From: a bacterium
Lineage (GTDB): Bacteria > Armatimonadota > Abditibacteriia > Abditibacteriales > Abditibacteriaceae
Length of the DNA stretch: 64,000 bases
NCBI GenBank assembly: GCA_004172935.1
Contig: SDZD01000009.1
Coordinates: 1 to 64,000, forward strand
Reading direction: 5' to 3'
Shown here: piece after piece, positions 52,740 to 61,143 of the stretch
How the letters are laid out: each line of letters begins with the position of its first letter
How positions within the stretch are numbered: position 1 is the first letter of the stretch
Position numbers and translations under genes: made by a program
The notes under the pieces: model-generated
Told to the model about the DNA's origin: nothing
Databases searched by the model: none
What the model saw: the letters and a program-made list of their open reading frames with translations, nothing else

Positions 52740-53279
52740 ATGCAAAATTTTCGCAAAATGGGCGTTTTACTGGGCGCCGGTGCCGTTATTTTTTCACTCG
52801 CAGGTTGCGCTGATCGCAACGGCAACGGCCAACCCGATTCTGCCGCAACAGGTGGCGAAGTCGGTAACGCCGTTGCCAGTGGCGTGAACACCGCCGCCGA
52901 TGCGGGCGCCGCTGCCGCCAACACAGCTTCCGAAGTCGGAGCTGCCGCGGCAAACACCGCATCTGAGGTTGGAGCCGCCGCCGCGAACACCGCTGCCGGA
53001 GCCGCCAACACAGCCGCAGGTGCAGGCAAAGCCGCCGCCGATGCCGTCACAGGCGCTGGTGCTGCTGCGACCTTGACTCCCAAAATCAAGAACGCGCTCG
53101 CCACCCAAAACAGCGGCCCGCTCAAGGGTTCGGACATCAATGTCAATACCGATGCCTCCATCAAAACAGTCATCTTGAAAGGTACCGTCAAAAGCGCCGC
53201 CCAGAAGACGCTCGCTGGTTCTATCGCGAAAAAGAATTCCGCCGACTTCAAGGTGGACAACCAACTCGTAGTCAAATAA
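52740..53279 (+). CDS. BON-domain lipoprotein
   Basis: ATG 52740 (MQNFRKMGVLLG) follows an AGGAG about 13 bases upstream and gives a lipoprotein signal ending FSLAGC; the track start at 52593 is inside hisS. The mature protein has an 80-residue Ala-rich region of NTASEVGAAAA-type repeats, then a BON domain (LTPKIKNALATQ ... SDINVNTDASIKTVILKGTVKSAAQK) of about 65 residues. BON domains bind membranes or phospholipids, as in OsmY. The protein is likely a surface or periplasmic stress lipoprotein. Confidence 0.88.
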   Translation: MQNFRKMGVLLGAGAVIFSLAGCADRNGNGQPDSAATGGEVGNAVASGVNTAADAGAAAANTASEVGAAAANTASEVGAAAANTAAGAANTAAGAGKAAADAVTGAGAAATLTPKIKNALATQNSGPLKGSDINVNTDASIKTVILKGTVKSAAQKTLAGSIAKKNSADFKVDNQLVVK

Positions 53280-53295
53280 ATTCTGCGAGATAAGT

Positions 53296-53328
53296 AAGGG
53301 CACGGCTCAATGCCGTGTCCTTTGTTTT
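53296..53328 (+). terminator. Terminator after BON lipoprotein gene
   Basis: AAGGGCACGGC / GCCGTGTCCTTT stem with one G-U pair, TCAAT loop, then GTTTT. Confidence 0.8.
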
Positions 53329-53331
53329 AAA

Positions 53332-53336
53332 AGGAG
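53332..53336 (+). promoter_or_regulatory. Ribosome-binding site for the Cu-amine-oxidase-like domain gene
   Basis: AGGAG eight bases before ATG 53345, which decides that start over the track's 53315 codon. Confidence 0.75.
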
Positions 53337-53344
53337 AACTCTCA

Positions 53345-53686
53345 ATGCCTTACATCTTGAACGGAGACATGATTGATATTGACGGTGAACCGCGCCTCGA
53401 AAACGGCACGCTGTTCGTCCCGCTTCGCAAAGTGGCTTCGGCCCTGGGCGCCAACGTCGACTTTGAGCCTACGACGGGCACCGCAATTTTGTATATGAAC
53501 GACCAGATCGCCACATTCACTAATGGCGAAAAAAGCGTCAATCTCAATGGAGCCACTGTGCTACTCACAGGCACACCATTCATTGAGGGCGGCGAAACCT
53601 GGATTCCAGTTCGTTTCTTCGAAAGCGCTCTCGGCTATAAATTGAACGCCGACCCGCAAAACGGCATCGTCGACCTTTCAATCTAA
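53345..53686 (+). CDS. Stand-alone copper amine oxidase N-terminal-like domain protein
   Basis: A 113-residue protein made of one copper-amine-oxidase N-terminal-type domain (Cu_amine_oxidN1): two repeats of the pattern LENGTLFVPLRKVASALGAN and IEGGETWIPVRFFESALGY, each followed by beta strands. Such domains usually occur in secreted, multi-domain surface proteins of Firmicutes and Armatimonadota. Here there is no signal peptide or other domain, and the ATG has a good ribosome site, so it would be cytoplasmic unless exported by another route. Function unknown. Confidence 0.85.
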   Translation: MPYILNGDMIDIDGEPRLENGTLFVPLRKVASALGANVDFEPTTGTAILYMNDQIATFTNGEKSVNLNGATVLLTGTPFIEGGETWIPVRFFESALGYKLNADPQNGIVDLSI

Positions 53687-53701
53687 TTCTTAATACCAAC
53701 G

Positions 53702-53737
53702 AAAAAGGCCGCGTCCAATGGACACGGCCTTTTTTTA
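53702..53737. terminator. Bidirectional terminator between convergent genes
   Basis: AAAAAGGCCG-C-GTCC AAT GGAC-A-CGGCCTTTTTTT, a 14-bp stem with one mismatch and T7. It separates the plus-strand domain gene from the minus-strand transglutaminase gene. Confidence 0.92.
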
Positions 53738-53758
53738 TTTCTAGCCCACATTGGCTCT

Positions 53759-56536
53759 TTAACGCTTCCGACGGCGTACTTCGCGGGCAAGGTCGCGCGC
53801 CACTGTTACAGTGGCTTCTTCGGGCGCCTGAGGGGCATACAGGGCACGCAGATACTGCTCCGTCAACTGCTCGAACTCCTGACGGGCGAATAAGCGGGCG
53901 CGTGGCGCCTCTAATGCCGCTTCTTTGGCTGCCAGCAGCCACTCATCTGGTGTTTCAAACGGCGCTCGTGGTCGGAACAACTTGCTCAGAGTAACTGAGG
54001 CCGTATCGTAGGCCACCGCAATTTCGCGGCGCGTCCACTCCTCGGTCGACCAGCGCCCACGCCGGCGAGACCACCATGCCAAAATCCGTGCGCGGCGGCG
54101 CAATGCATAGATTCCCACCAGTGAAACGCCGAAGATGATTCCCAATAGCCACAACCGCGAACGGCTCCACATATCGACTTGGTTGAACGCAAAGCCAAAC
54201 CAGTCGCCCCAATAAGCGAAGATGTTGGGAGCATTGTCACCTCGGTCGGCACTGGGCGTGGCATCAATCGGCGCCCAACCCCAGTTATCGATCCACACTT
54301 CGGTCCACGCATGGGCATTCGCCTCGCGCAACTGCGCCCAACCATCGCCAGAGTATTCCTGCGCGGCAAACCCCGAAACGATACGCGCAGGAATGCGCTG
54401 CGAACGGCATAAAACCGTCAGGGCCGACGCAAAGTGCGTGCAGTACCCGCGCCTGTTACCATCGAACAAAAAGAAGTCGGTGGCTTCGCGACCTTCAGGT
54501 GGTGTCGGTGGACGTAGCGTGTATGTCGCTCCGGCTTGAATGGCGAGGGCCAGACGCCGCGCCCGTCCGTAGTTGCTCTCGTCGCTAGAGGCTTTGGCAA
54601 GCACTTGCTGTGCAAAATGTTGCGTACGGGCACTCAGCAATGGCACTTCAAGATAGACACTACGATCCTCAGCATCAAGTTGAGGAGATGCGGCTGTATG
54701 GGCGACCTTCTTCGTGGGTGATAACGCCGAACTCAATCCATATTCCGCAATTTCTGGCGTATAGCAAAGAGTCCCGATTCGCTGATCTTGAGGCACAAAA
54801 CCAAGGTCTACCGCGCCATCATTTGAGGTACGCAACTCTCCAGGATGCCCTTGCACCATAAACAACGCGCTCGTATTCGGCAAAAGTGGCACAAAGCCAA
54901 CGTTATTCGAATTGGCCCGAATGCTCACGCGCAGAGGGACTGTTGGGCGGCCAAAATTTTTGCCCATCTGGGGCCACTTCTTCTTGATCGAGAATCCCCG
55001 GTAGAAATCGACGACTCTCTCTGGCCTCTCCACTGAAAATCCAAAACCAGGTGGCGCACGCAACAACGACTCACCATTTCCGCCTGGCTGTGCAGGAACC
55101 AACCCACTGGGGCCACCGTTGCCGCCACCACCTGGGCGCGCTGGGATCCTCGGTTGTTCGCCACCTCCTCCTAATTGCTCAATGCTCCCACTTGGACGTG
55201 CAGGACGCATTGGTTGCTCACCACTCGCACTTGGGCGTTCGGTACTTCCGCCAGGCACATCAACACTAATGCTAGGCCTATTAGCACTCGCATCGGATTG
55301 TCCCACATTCGGCGCAGCTCCTTCAGATCTAGCAATAGCAGAGTTCTGTCCACCGCCAAAGACAGTGGCGGCATCCGAACTTTGCGTCGTAGAAATGTTC
55401 CCCCCAGATGGTGGCTCGATAACAAGACCACTGGGTGCCCTATTATTTAGATCATTAGGACGAAATATATTCGGATTTCCCCCACCGCCACCGAACGGGA
55501 AGCGATATTGGAGTGGCCAATCATCTTCCGAAAGTTCGCTGACATTAACTCGTCGTTGTTCGCGCGGCAACTGCGTCCATGTCGAGCCATTGTAACGAGC
55601 CAACGTGAACAGACGAAAATAGCCGGGCCGCACGATGTTGTTATCCGCCTCGGCGGTACGCACCCGCACCCTCCACAGCAGCGCCCGCGAAGGGAGTGAC
55701 GGGCCACTCGTGAAGTCGATCTGACGCTCAGGACCGCCACTCAAGGTAGAATCCGAAGAACTCATCGCGAACTGTGCCAGACGCCCCGCCAAACCGGTAA
55801 TCGCCGACTCAGTCGCCGAACGGTCGTCTGTGTTGCGTGAAGTGAGTAGAGCCGATAGCGAAAAGGCCGCGACCAGAGCCGCGCCTAAAACAGTCGCCAA
55901 ACCGCGCGCCGCCAGACGCACATCCTGCCCCGGTATCGGAGCAGCAATCCGTCCATCAGCCCCCTCATTCAATTCGGCGCGATGGTCGAGCGCGAACAAA
56001 GTCGTAGCCGACAAAGTCCACATCAAAAAGTACAGCACGACCTCGATGCCCTTATGCACCGGAATCAACAGCAGCAAAACCGAAAACGAGGGTACCGTCG
56101 CCAACGTGGCGTCTTTGTCGGAAATCAACGCGAATGAGCGAAAAGCCGCAAATAACAGGAACACCTGCATTAACAAACCGAGCGAACCTTCGGCCCCAAA
56201 ACGCAACCAGAAGTTCTGCGAAGCCATGCCACTCATCATCAGACCAAATAGATCCGACATGGAGATAAGCGTCCAAATCGCGGAACTCACGAAAAACAGA
56301 ATGACGGTGAAGGTATTCCAGAGCGGGCGTGACAACGAAAATCCCGCGATCCGCATCCCATGAAGACGCAAATATAGCGAAACCGGCACTCCCAGCAGTG
56401 AAATCACGACGATGGCAACCGCGAAATCGGTTCGCACCACGAGCTGCGCCCCCGCCGCCGCGATACATGTCACAAAAGTCGCGCAGATATAGCGGAGGAG
56501 GAGTTCGACGCTCCATCGTTCTGTTCGAGTGGACAT
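53759..56536 (-). CDS. TgpA-like membrane transglutaminase
   Basis: A 925-residue membrane protein. The N-terminal region (about residues 10-235) has six or so transmembrane helices of the TgpA/DUF3488 kind. Residues 346-507 are an unusual Gly/Pro/Ser/Arg/Glu-rich insert with repeats such as GEQPxxPARP and QPGG. The transglutaminase core has Cys699 (RRGYCTHFASAL), His742 (NAHAWTEVW) and Asp758 (APIDATPS), so the papain-like triad is complete. One further helix (LWLLGIIFGVSLVGIYALRRR) leads to a cytoplasmic DUF4129-like tail. The gene starts five bases after the DUF58 gene stop, a conserved pairing that often includes a MoxR ATPase, here absent. Confidence 0.9.
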   Translation of the reverse strand: MSTRTERWSVELLLRYICATFVTCIAAAGAQLVVRTDFAVAIVVISLLGVPVSLYLRLHGMRIAGFSLSRPLWNTFTVILFFVSSAIWTLISMSDLFGLMMSGMASQNFWLRFGAEGSLGLLMQVFLLFAAFRSFALISDKDATLATVPSFSVLLLLIPVHKGIEVVLYFLMWTLSATTLFALDHRAELNEGADGRIAAPIPGQDVRLAARGLATVLGAALVAAFSLSALLTSRNTDDRSATESAITGLAGRLAQFAMSSSDSTLSGGPERQIDFTSGPSLPSRALLWRVRVRTAEADNNIVRPGYFRLFTLARYNGSTWTQLPREQRRVNVSELSEDDWPLQYRFPFGGGGGNPNIFRPNDLNNRAPSGLVIEPPSGGNISTTQSSDAATVFGGGQNSAIARSEGAAPNVGQSDASANRPSISVDVPGGSTERPSASGEQPMRPARPSGSIEQLGGGGEQPRIPARPGGGGNGGPSGLVPAQPGGNGESLLRAPPGFGFSVERPERVVDFYRGFSIKKKWPQMGKNFGRPTVPLRVSIRANSNNVGFVPLLPNTSALFMVQGHPGELRTSNDGAVDLGFVPQDQRIGTLCYTPEIAEYGLSSALSPTKKVAHTAASPQLDAEDRSVYLEVPLLSARTQHFAQQVLAKASSDESNYGRARRLALAIQAGATYTLRPPTPPEGREATDFFLFDGNRRGYCTHFASALTVLCRSQRIPARIVSGFAAQEYSGDGWAQLREANAHAWTEVWIDNWGWAPIDATPSADRGDNAPNIFAYWGDWFGFAFNQVDMWSRSRLWLLGIIFGVSLVGIYALRRRARILAWWSRRRGRWSTEEWTRREIAVAYDTASVTLSKLFRPRAPFETPDEWLLAAKEAALEAPRARLFARQEFEQLTEQYLRALYAPQAPEEATVTVARDLAREVRRRKR
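55016..55501 (-). repeat. Low-complexity Gly/Pro-rich insert in TgpA-like protein
   Basis: Codons 346-507 of the transglutaminase gene. Short imperfect repeats (RPSxSxEQPMRPARPSG, GEQPRIPARPGGGG) occur. The neighbours on either side are ordinary family sequence, so this is an expansion within an extracytoplasmic linker. Confidence 0.6.
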
Positions 56537-56541
56537 AAGAA

Positions 56542-57882
56542 TTACACAGGCTCCAACAGCGCCATAAGCGCCCGCTCCAGCACAACCGACGAAGGTTCAC
56601 CTTCGCCCAGTAGCACTGTCACTACGCGCACACCGAGCGCACGCAGCGCCTTCTCTTGATCTTCATACGCAGAAGCGGGCGCTTTGCCATGCTTGGCGAA
56701 ACGCAGAGTGGGATGAGGACGCAACTCGCACAGAGCGACAACGGGCGAATCGCCACGCGCCACCAACCCCGACACGCCTTCCACTAAATCGCGTTGCAAA
56801 GAGGAAGACACCAGAAACATCTGCCCGCTGGCCACCTCATTGAGTCCCTGAACACGCATCAAAGTCTCTGTGAGCGGACGGGTTCTTTCGGGTTGGACTT
56901 TTGCCAGCGCTTCCAGCGCCACGCGAGAAAGCAAGCCATCCTGGCCAGCCGCGCTCATCTGTTCTTCGATGTTCCCCAGAACCATCAGGCTCACTGGCGT
57001 TCGCCGAGCATCAATGGCAACCAGTAACGATGTCACGAGCGACAACTCCTCTTCGGTGGGTGTCTGCGTACCGCGTGTGGGTGTGGCAGCTAAAGCACCG
57101 TCCCATATGACCAGTGCAGCATCGCGTCCGTTGCGCTCGAATTCGCGCACCGAAAGTTCGCCAGTGCGAGCCGTCGTAGCCCAGTGGACATGACGCCAAT
57201 CGTCGCCGGGAACATAAGCCCTCACACCACGTAAATCGTCGCCACTGCCCAACCGCGACATCGAAAGCGGCCCCTCGCGCCCGCCCACGCCGCGCACAAA
57301 ATCGTGTTGCGCCGCGAGCGGCAACACAGCGGGCGCCACCACGACTTGAAGCGGGTTATCTGGCAAAGAAATTCGTTTGGCAGCCCGAAACAGCCCCAAC
57401 ACGTCCGAACCAATTAAACGCGCGCCTTCGAGCGTATAAACACCGCGCGGCAAAAAATCGAGCGCAACGGGCGCATCCAGTTTCGCTCCGGCGGGAAGCG
57501 CTTCAATCAAAATGCGCGACGTAATCAACGACTTCTTTTTGCCGCGCGGCCCATGTCCCAGCTCATCATGACGGCGCAGACGCAGTTCCAACGTTAGTCC
57601 GGTCTTATTCAGCGATCCGGTATTCCCCAACGCTGCTTCCCATATCGGTGGGGCTTTGTTGCCTTCGACTTCGCCGCGCGTATAACCAGCCGAGCGGCGC
57701 TCACGCAGAACGCAGGTTGTACCTGTCAGCGAAAGCAGCGCGATACCCAAACACGCCGCCCACAAGCCAACCGCAAGCCAAACCAGCACGTAGTAAAAAC
57801 TAGGTAGTGAGTTGACAACAGCAACCAGATAAAAACACAGCGCCACCACGCCCAGTAGGGTCGCGCGTTGAGTGAGCCTCAT
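56542..57882 (-). CDS. DUF58 domain protein
   Basis: A 446-residue protein with two N-terminal helices (about 8-50: LLGVVALCFYLVAVVNSL and VLVWLAVGLWAACLGIALL) and a cytoplasmic-facing DUF58 domain with the typical VRAYVPGDDWRHVHWATTARTGELSVREFE segment (around 220-250), plus a von Willebrand-A-like region with DGALAATP and a following strand/helix pattern. DUF58 proteins occur with MoxR ATPases and TgpA-type transglutaminases, as here, in an envelope-related module of unknown mechanism. The gap to the transglutaminase is five bases. Confidence 0.9.
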   Translation of the reverse strand: MRLTQRATLLGVVALCFYLVAVVNSLPSFYYVLVWLAVGLWAACLGIALLSLTGTTCVLRERRSAGYTRGEVEGNKAPPIWEAALGNTGSLNKTGLTLELRLRRHDELGHGPRGKKKSLITSRILIEALPAGAKLDAPVALDFLPRGVYTLEGARLIGSDVLGLFRAAKRISLPDNPLQVVVAPAVLPLAAQHDFVRGVGGREGPLSMSRLGSGDDLRGVRAYVPGDDWRHVHWATTARTGELSVREFERNGRDAALVIWDGALAATPTRGTQTPTEEELSLVTSLLVAIDARRTPVSLMVLGNIEEQMSAAGQDGLLSRVALEALAKVQPERTRPLTETLMRVQGLNEVASGQMFLVSSSLQRDLVEGVSGLVARGDSPVVALCELRPHPTLRFAKHGKAPASAYEDQEKALRALGVRVVTVLLGEGEPSSVVLERALMALLEPV

Positions 57883-57908
57883 CAGACAAATTAAGGGGTC
57901 AGCGAACT

Positions 57909-58391
57909 TTAACGGACTTCGCGCGCCAGATCGCGCTTCATTTCTCGGTCAGCGATAGCGCGGCGCTTATCATGAGTAGCGCGGCCTTTCGCCAAACCAA
58001 TTTCCAGTTTGGCACGTCCTTCAGAAAAATACAGCTTGAGTGGGATAAGGGTGTAGCCTTTTTGCGCGCTTTGCCCAATGAGCTTGTTAATTTGCGCGCG
58101 ATGCAGCAGCAATTTGCGCTTGCGCCGCGAATCCACATTGTTATAGGTCGCGGGTTTATAGGGGGGAATATACATTCCATAAATCCACGCTTCCGAGGTG
58201 CCACTGCGGCCTGTATCAATCGAAGCATAAGCTTCGGCGATCTGCGCGCCACCAGTGCGCAAACTCTTCACTTCACTTCCGGTTAAAACGAGGCCCGCTT
58301 CCAGCGAGTCGGCAATCTCATAATCGTGCCGCGCGCGTCGATTGGCCGCCACCGTTTCATTACCCAACAACTTAGGGAGTTTCTTTTTCAT
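57909..58391 (-). CDS. smpB: SsrA-binding protein SmpB
   Basis: tmRNA partner in trans-translation, 160 aa. Conserved segments: VAANRRARHDYEIADSLEAGLVLTGSEVKSLR, then GMYIPPYKPATYNN, the RKRKLLLHRAQINKL stretch and the basic tail GLAKGRATHDKRRAIADREMKRDL. Its product tags proteins degraded by ClpXP, and clpX is present at 27.5 kb. The gene ends 27 bp from the DUF58 start on the same strand and starts next to a region of ACTAA repeats. No tmRNA gene is visible in the window. Confidence 0.97.
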   Translation of the reverse strand: MKKKLPKLLGNETVAANRRARHDYEIADSLEAGLVLTGSEVKSLRTGGAQIAEAYASIDTGRSGTSEAWIYGMYIPPYKPATYNNVDSRRKRKLLLHRAQINKLIGQSAQKGYTLIPLKLYFSEGRAKLEIGLAKGRATHDKRRAIADREMKRDLAREVR

Positions 58392-58393
58392 TT

Positions 58394-58462
58394 CAGTGGT
58401 TAGTTTCTAGTTGCTAGTGGTTAGTTTGTGGGCCGCTTCTAACAACTAAAAACTAACCACGT
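58394..58462. repeat. GTTAGT/ACTAAC short repeat cluster
   Basis: Contains TGGTTAGTTTCTAGTTGCTAG and TGGTTAGTTTG on plus, and AACAACTAAAAACTAACCAC as the inverse, so the ends can pair. A related stretch, ACTAAAAACTAATC, occurs at 63718-63752. This repeat type is frequent between genes in many genomes. Confidence 0.5.
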
Positions 58463-58471
58463 TTCTAACTG

Positions 58472-60112
58472 TTAAATACCTTCACCCGATTCGCCCGACT
58501 CACCCGTCGAAATGTCGGCGGACAAATCGCCATCCAGGTCGCCACCGGCAAGAGCGGCTACTGCCAGATCGCCGTCGCCCAAAAGCGCCGGGTCCATAGC
58601 TGCATCCACCGAATCGTCGGCATCCTCGCGCGAAGCAGCAGCGGCAGCTTCGGCTGCCATACGTGCGTGCGCTTCTTGTGCCGCCAAAATGGCAGCTTTG
58701 GGTTTGATTGTCGCCGAGTTGATGATAGGAGCTGGCTGGAACCGGGTTTCGGGCTTCGGTTCGAATTTTTTGCCGCGCTTAAGACCGGGCAAAACCATGT
58801 CGATCATCGCCATCGCCAATTTGGCGCCTTCGGTTTCCTCGATTTTACGCTGGCGCTCCAAAGCGGGAACAGCGCGCTTGTCGCCCAGACGGCCAAGCGA
58901 TTCGACAACGCCGCGTCGCACACCCTCGCGTGGGTCGCGCAGTGTTTTGATGAGCGGCATAACCGCGTCCAATTCGCCGATGTCGCCCAAAGCCAGAGCC
59001 GCATGATAGCGCACGCTCCATTCCGAATCCTTCAGCGCCTCGCAAAGCGGAGCAACCGAAGTCTTCGATTTGAGCTTGCCAAGTCCCTGTGCAGCGGCCA
59101 GACGAACAACCCAGTCGGGGTCGGCCAATGCCGTCGTCAACGGAGCAATCGAGGCTTTGCCACCGATACCAGCAACAGCCTTAACCGCTGAGTAACGAAC
59201 ATCCTGCACCTTGTCTTCCAACAACGCTTGCAGCGACTCCGCCACCTTCGCATCGCCGATTTCGCCAAGTGCCAGAGCCGCGTAACGACGAACGCGCACG
59301 TTGTCGTCTTTGAGCGCCAACACAAGCGCATCGCTGGCCCGCTTCGACTTCAACTGTCCAAGTGCTTCGGCAGCAGCCAAACGCACATTATGGTTGGGAT
59401 GCACGAGCGCGCGGGTCAGCGCATCAACCGCTTCCTTCGGCGACTCTTTGCCGATTTCAACAAGGGCAACAGCTGCATCCTTGCGAACTTCGACCGAGGA
59501 CGATTCCAAAATGTCGATCAACCCATCCACCGCGCGCTTGTCCTGAATCTGGCCCAAAGCCACAGCCGTTTGACGGATGAGGTCGATGTTGTCCGATGTC
59601 AAAAATGGCATCAGCACTGGCGTTGCGTCTTTGTGGCGCAACTCGCCCAAAGCGACGATCATGTGCTTTTGCACATCAAGGATTTCGTTGGGCAAACGCT
59701 CGATGAGCAGCGGAGCAATTTCCGTCTTGCCCACGCGACCCAACACTTCGGCGCTCCAACGGCGCACCGACTCTTCGGGCGAGTCGAGCGAAAGCAACAA
59801 AGGGGGTACGGCGGGTTCGCCGAGAAGAGAGAGTGCGTTTACAGCAGCACGCTGTACGTTTAAACTGGAGTCGCCCAGCGCAGCGACCAACGGATCGACG
59901 CACTTTTCGTCGCCTAACTCGCCTAAAGCCGTCGCCGATGCCATGCGGACTTGGAATGATGCTCCCGACGATAAGGCTTTGGAGAGTGGCTTAATAGCCA
60001 CATGGCCCAGACGGACAATCTCATCAATAATGGGGCGTTGAGTGGTCTCGCTTTTGCCGTCGAGATCCTGCAATAACTCGGCGACACGCGCTTCTTTGGC
60101 TGAAGCTGTCAT
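58472..60112 (-). CDS. HEAT (PBS-lyase-type) repeat protein
   Basis: A 546-residue protein starting at ATG 60112 (MTASAKEARVAELL); the track's extension to 60325 adds 71 unlike residues. It has about a dozen 31-residue HEAT repeats of PBS-lyase type from about residue 30 to 400, each like VRKDAAVALVEIGKESPKEAVDALTRAL, with a diverse, non-identical sequence typical of an ancient array. The C-terminal ~140 residues are Ala/Glu/Asp/Gly-rich and probably disordered. It would be a cytosolic scaffold. It has no NTPase domain and shares only the repeat fold with the NACHT protein. Confidence 0.85.
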   Translation of the reverse strand: MTASAKEARVAELLQDLDGKSETTQRPIIDEIVRLGHVAIKPLSKALSSGASFQVRMASATALGELGDEKCVDPLVAALGDSSLNVQRAAVNALSLLGEPAVPPLLLSLDSPEESVRRWSAEVLGRVGKTEIAPLLIERLPNEILDVQKHMIVALGELRHKDATPVLMPFLTSDNIDLIRQTAVALGQIQDKRAVDGLIDILESSSVEVRKDAAVALVEIGKESPKEAVDALTRALVHPNHNVRLAAAEALGQLKSKRASDALVLALKDDNVRVRRYAALALGEIGDAKVAESLQALLEDKVQDVRYSAVKAVAGIGGKASIAPLTTALADPDWVVRLAAAQGLGKLKSKTSVAPLCEALKDSEWSVRYHAALALGDIGELDAVMPLIKTLRDPREGVRRGVVESLGRLGDKRAVPALERQRKIEETEGAKLAMAMIDMVLPGLKRGKKFEPKPETRFQPAPIINSATIKPKAAILAAQEAHARMAAEAAAAASREDADDSVDAAMDPALLGDGDLAVAALAGGDLDGDLSADISTGESGESGEGI

Positions 60113-60450
60113 AATTTTCGATGGCCAACCACCAGAAGAGGACAGTGTCTTCTCCGGCGCGGGCTTCTTGTAGACCCGTAACTCAGGGGGTTCGTTCCCT
60201 TTTTTTACAAATCCCCAGCTCGAATTTACAATACAACCACGTAAATTCGCGACCCAATTCGACAGCTCATTGCATCCGATATTAAAATTTAAGTGCTTAT
60301 TCCTTATAGGTTCGCAATCTCTCACCGATTATGTCACAAATGAGCGCGGCCTTAAGCAATACTAAGAAAGTTAAAAAGTGGGAACATATTTTTTTATGCC
60401 CCCCATGCTATTCTTAGTGGCGTAATCTTTGCTTTTTGATAACTTTTGAC
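60113..60450. other. Divergent intergenic region
   Basis: 338 bp between HEAT and response-regulator starts. No ORF. Perfect 9-bp inverted repeat CGAATTTAC / GTAAATTCG (60221-60229 and 60241-60249) is a possible operator. The rest is AT-rich and holds promoters in both directions. Confidence 0.45.
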
Positions 60451-61140
60451 ATGATGAATCGAGCCCTTGTCATTGAAGACGACGACGAAATGCGCGACCT
60501 GCTGACACAGGTCTTGGGCGAAAGCGGTTTCGAGGTCACCTCCGTCGAGGACGGAGAAAAAGGATTGGAAGTAGCCCGCGAGGACCAATTCGACATCATC
60601 CTTCTGGATGTTATGTTGCCTCAACGCAATGGCTTCGAAATTTGCCGCAGTTTGCGCGAGCAAAATATTCTCACCCCTGTGTTGATACTAACGGCCCTCG
60701 ATTCGGTTGACGATAAAATCCAGGGCCTCGACGCAGGCGCTGACGACTATTTAGGCAAACCTTTCGTTGTCCCCGAACTGTTGGCACGTTCGCGCGCATT
60801 GCTGCGCCGCGCCAGCTACAACAGCGGAGCCGCACGGCTGCGCGTGGGCGACCTCGAACTCGACCCATTCACACGCCGCGCCACCCGCAAAGGCCAGCAA
60901 ATCCGTTTTTCGGCAACCGAGTACACCCTGCTCGAATTGCTCATGAAAAACGCGGGCCGCGTCATGAGCCGCAAGGAACTTATGGAAGGAGTCTGGAACT
61001 ACGATTTCGGTGGTCAGGACAACGTGTTGGAGGTCTACATCTCCTATCTGCGTCGCAAAATCGACCGTCCGTTCGATACCCCGCTTTTGAAAACCATTCG
61101 CGGTATCGGCTACAGCCTGATCGACCCTGCTGGCTCCTAA
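60451..61140 (+). CDS. OmpR/PhoB-family response regulator (orphan)
   Basis: ATG 60451 (MMNRALVIEDDDE). The receiver domain has acidic residues (EDDDE), phospho-acceptor Asp53 in LLDVMLP and Lys103 in LGKPF. The C-terminal winged-helix DNA-binding domain (residues about 130-228) shows FSATEYTLLELLMKNAGRVMSRKELM and EVYISYLRRKID, followed by IRGIGY. No histidine kinase gene is near; the transglutaminase gene starts three bases downstream, so they are likely co-transcribed. The regulated genes are unknown. Confidence 0.95.
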   Translation: MMNRALVIEDDDEMRDLLTQVLGESGFEVTSVEDGEKGLEVAREDQFDIILLDVMLPQRNGFEICRSLREQNILTPVLILTALDSVDDKIQGLDAGADDYLGKPFVVPELLARSRALLRRASYNSGAARLRVGDLELDPFTRRATRKGQQIRFSATEYTLLELLMKNAGRVMSRKELMEGVWNYDFGGQDNVLEVYISYLRRKIDRPFDTPLLKTIRGIGYSLIDPAGS

Positions 61141-61143
61141 CCA

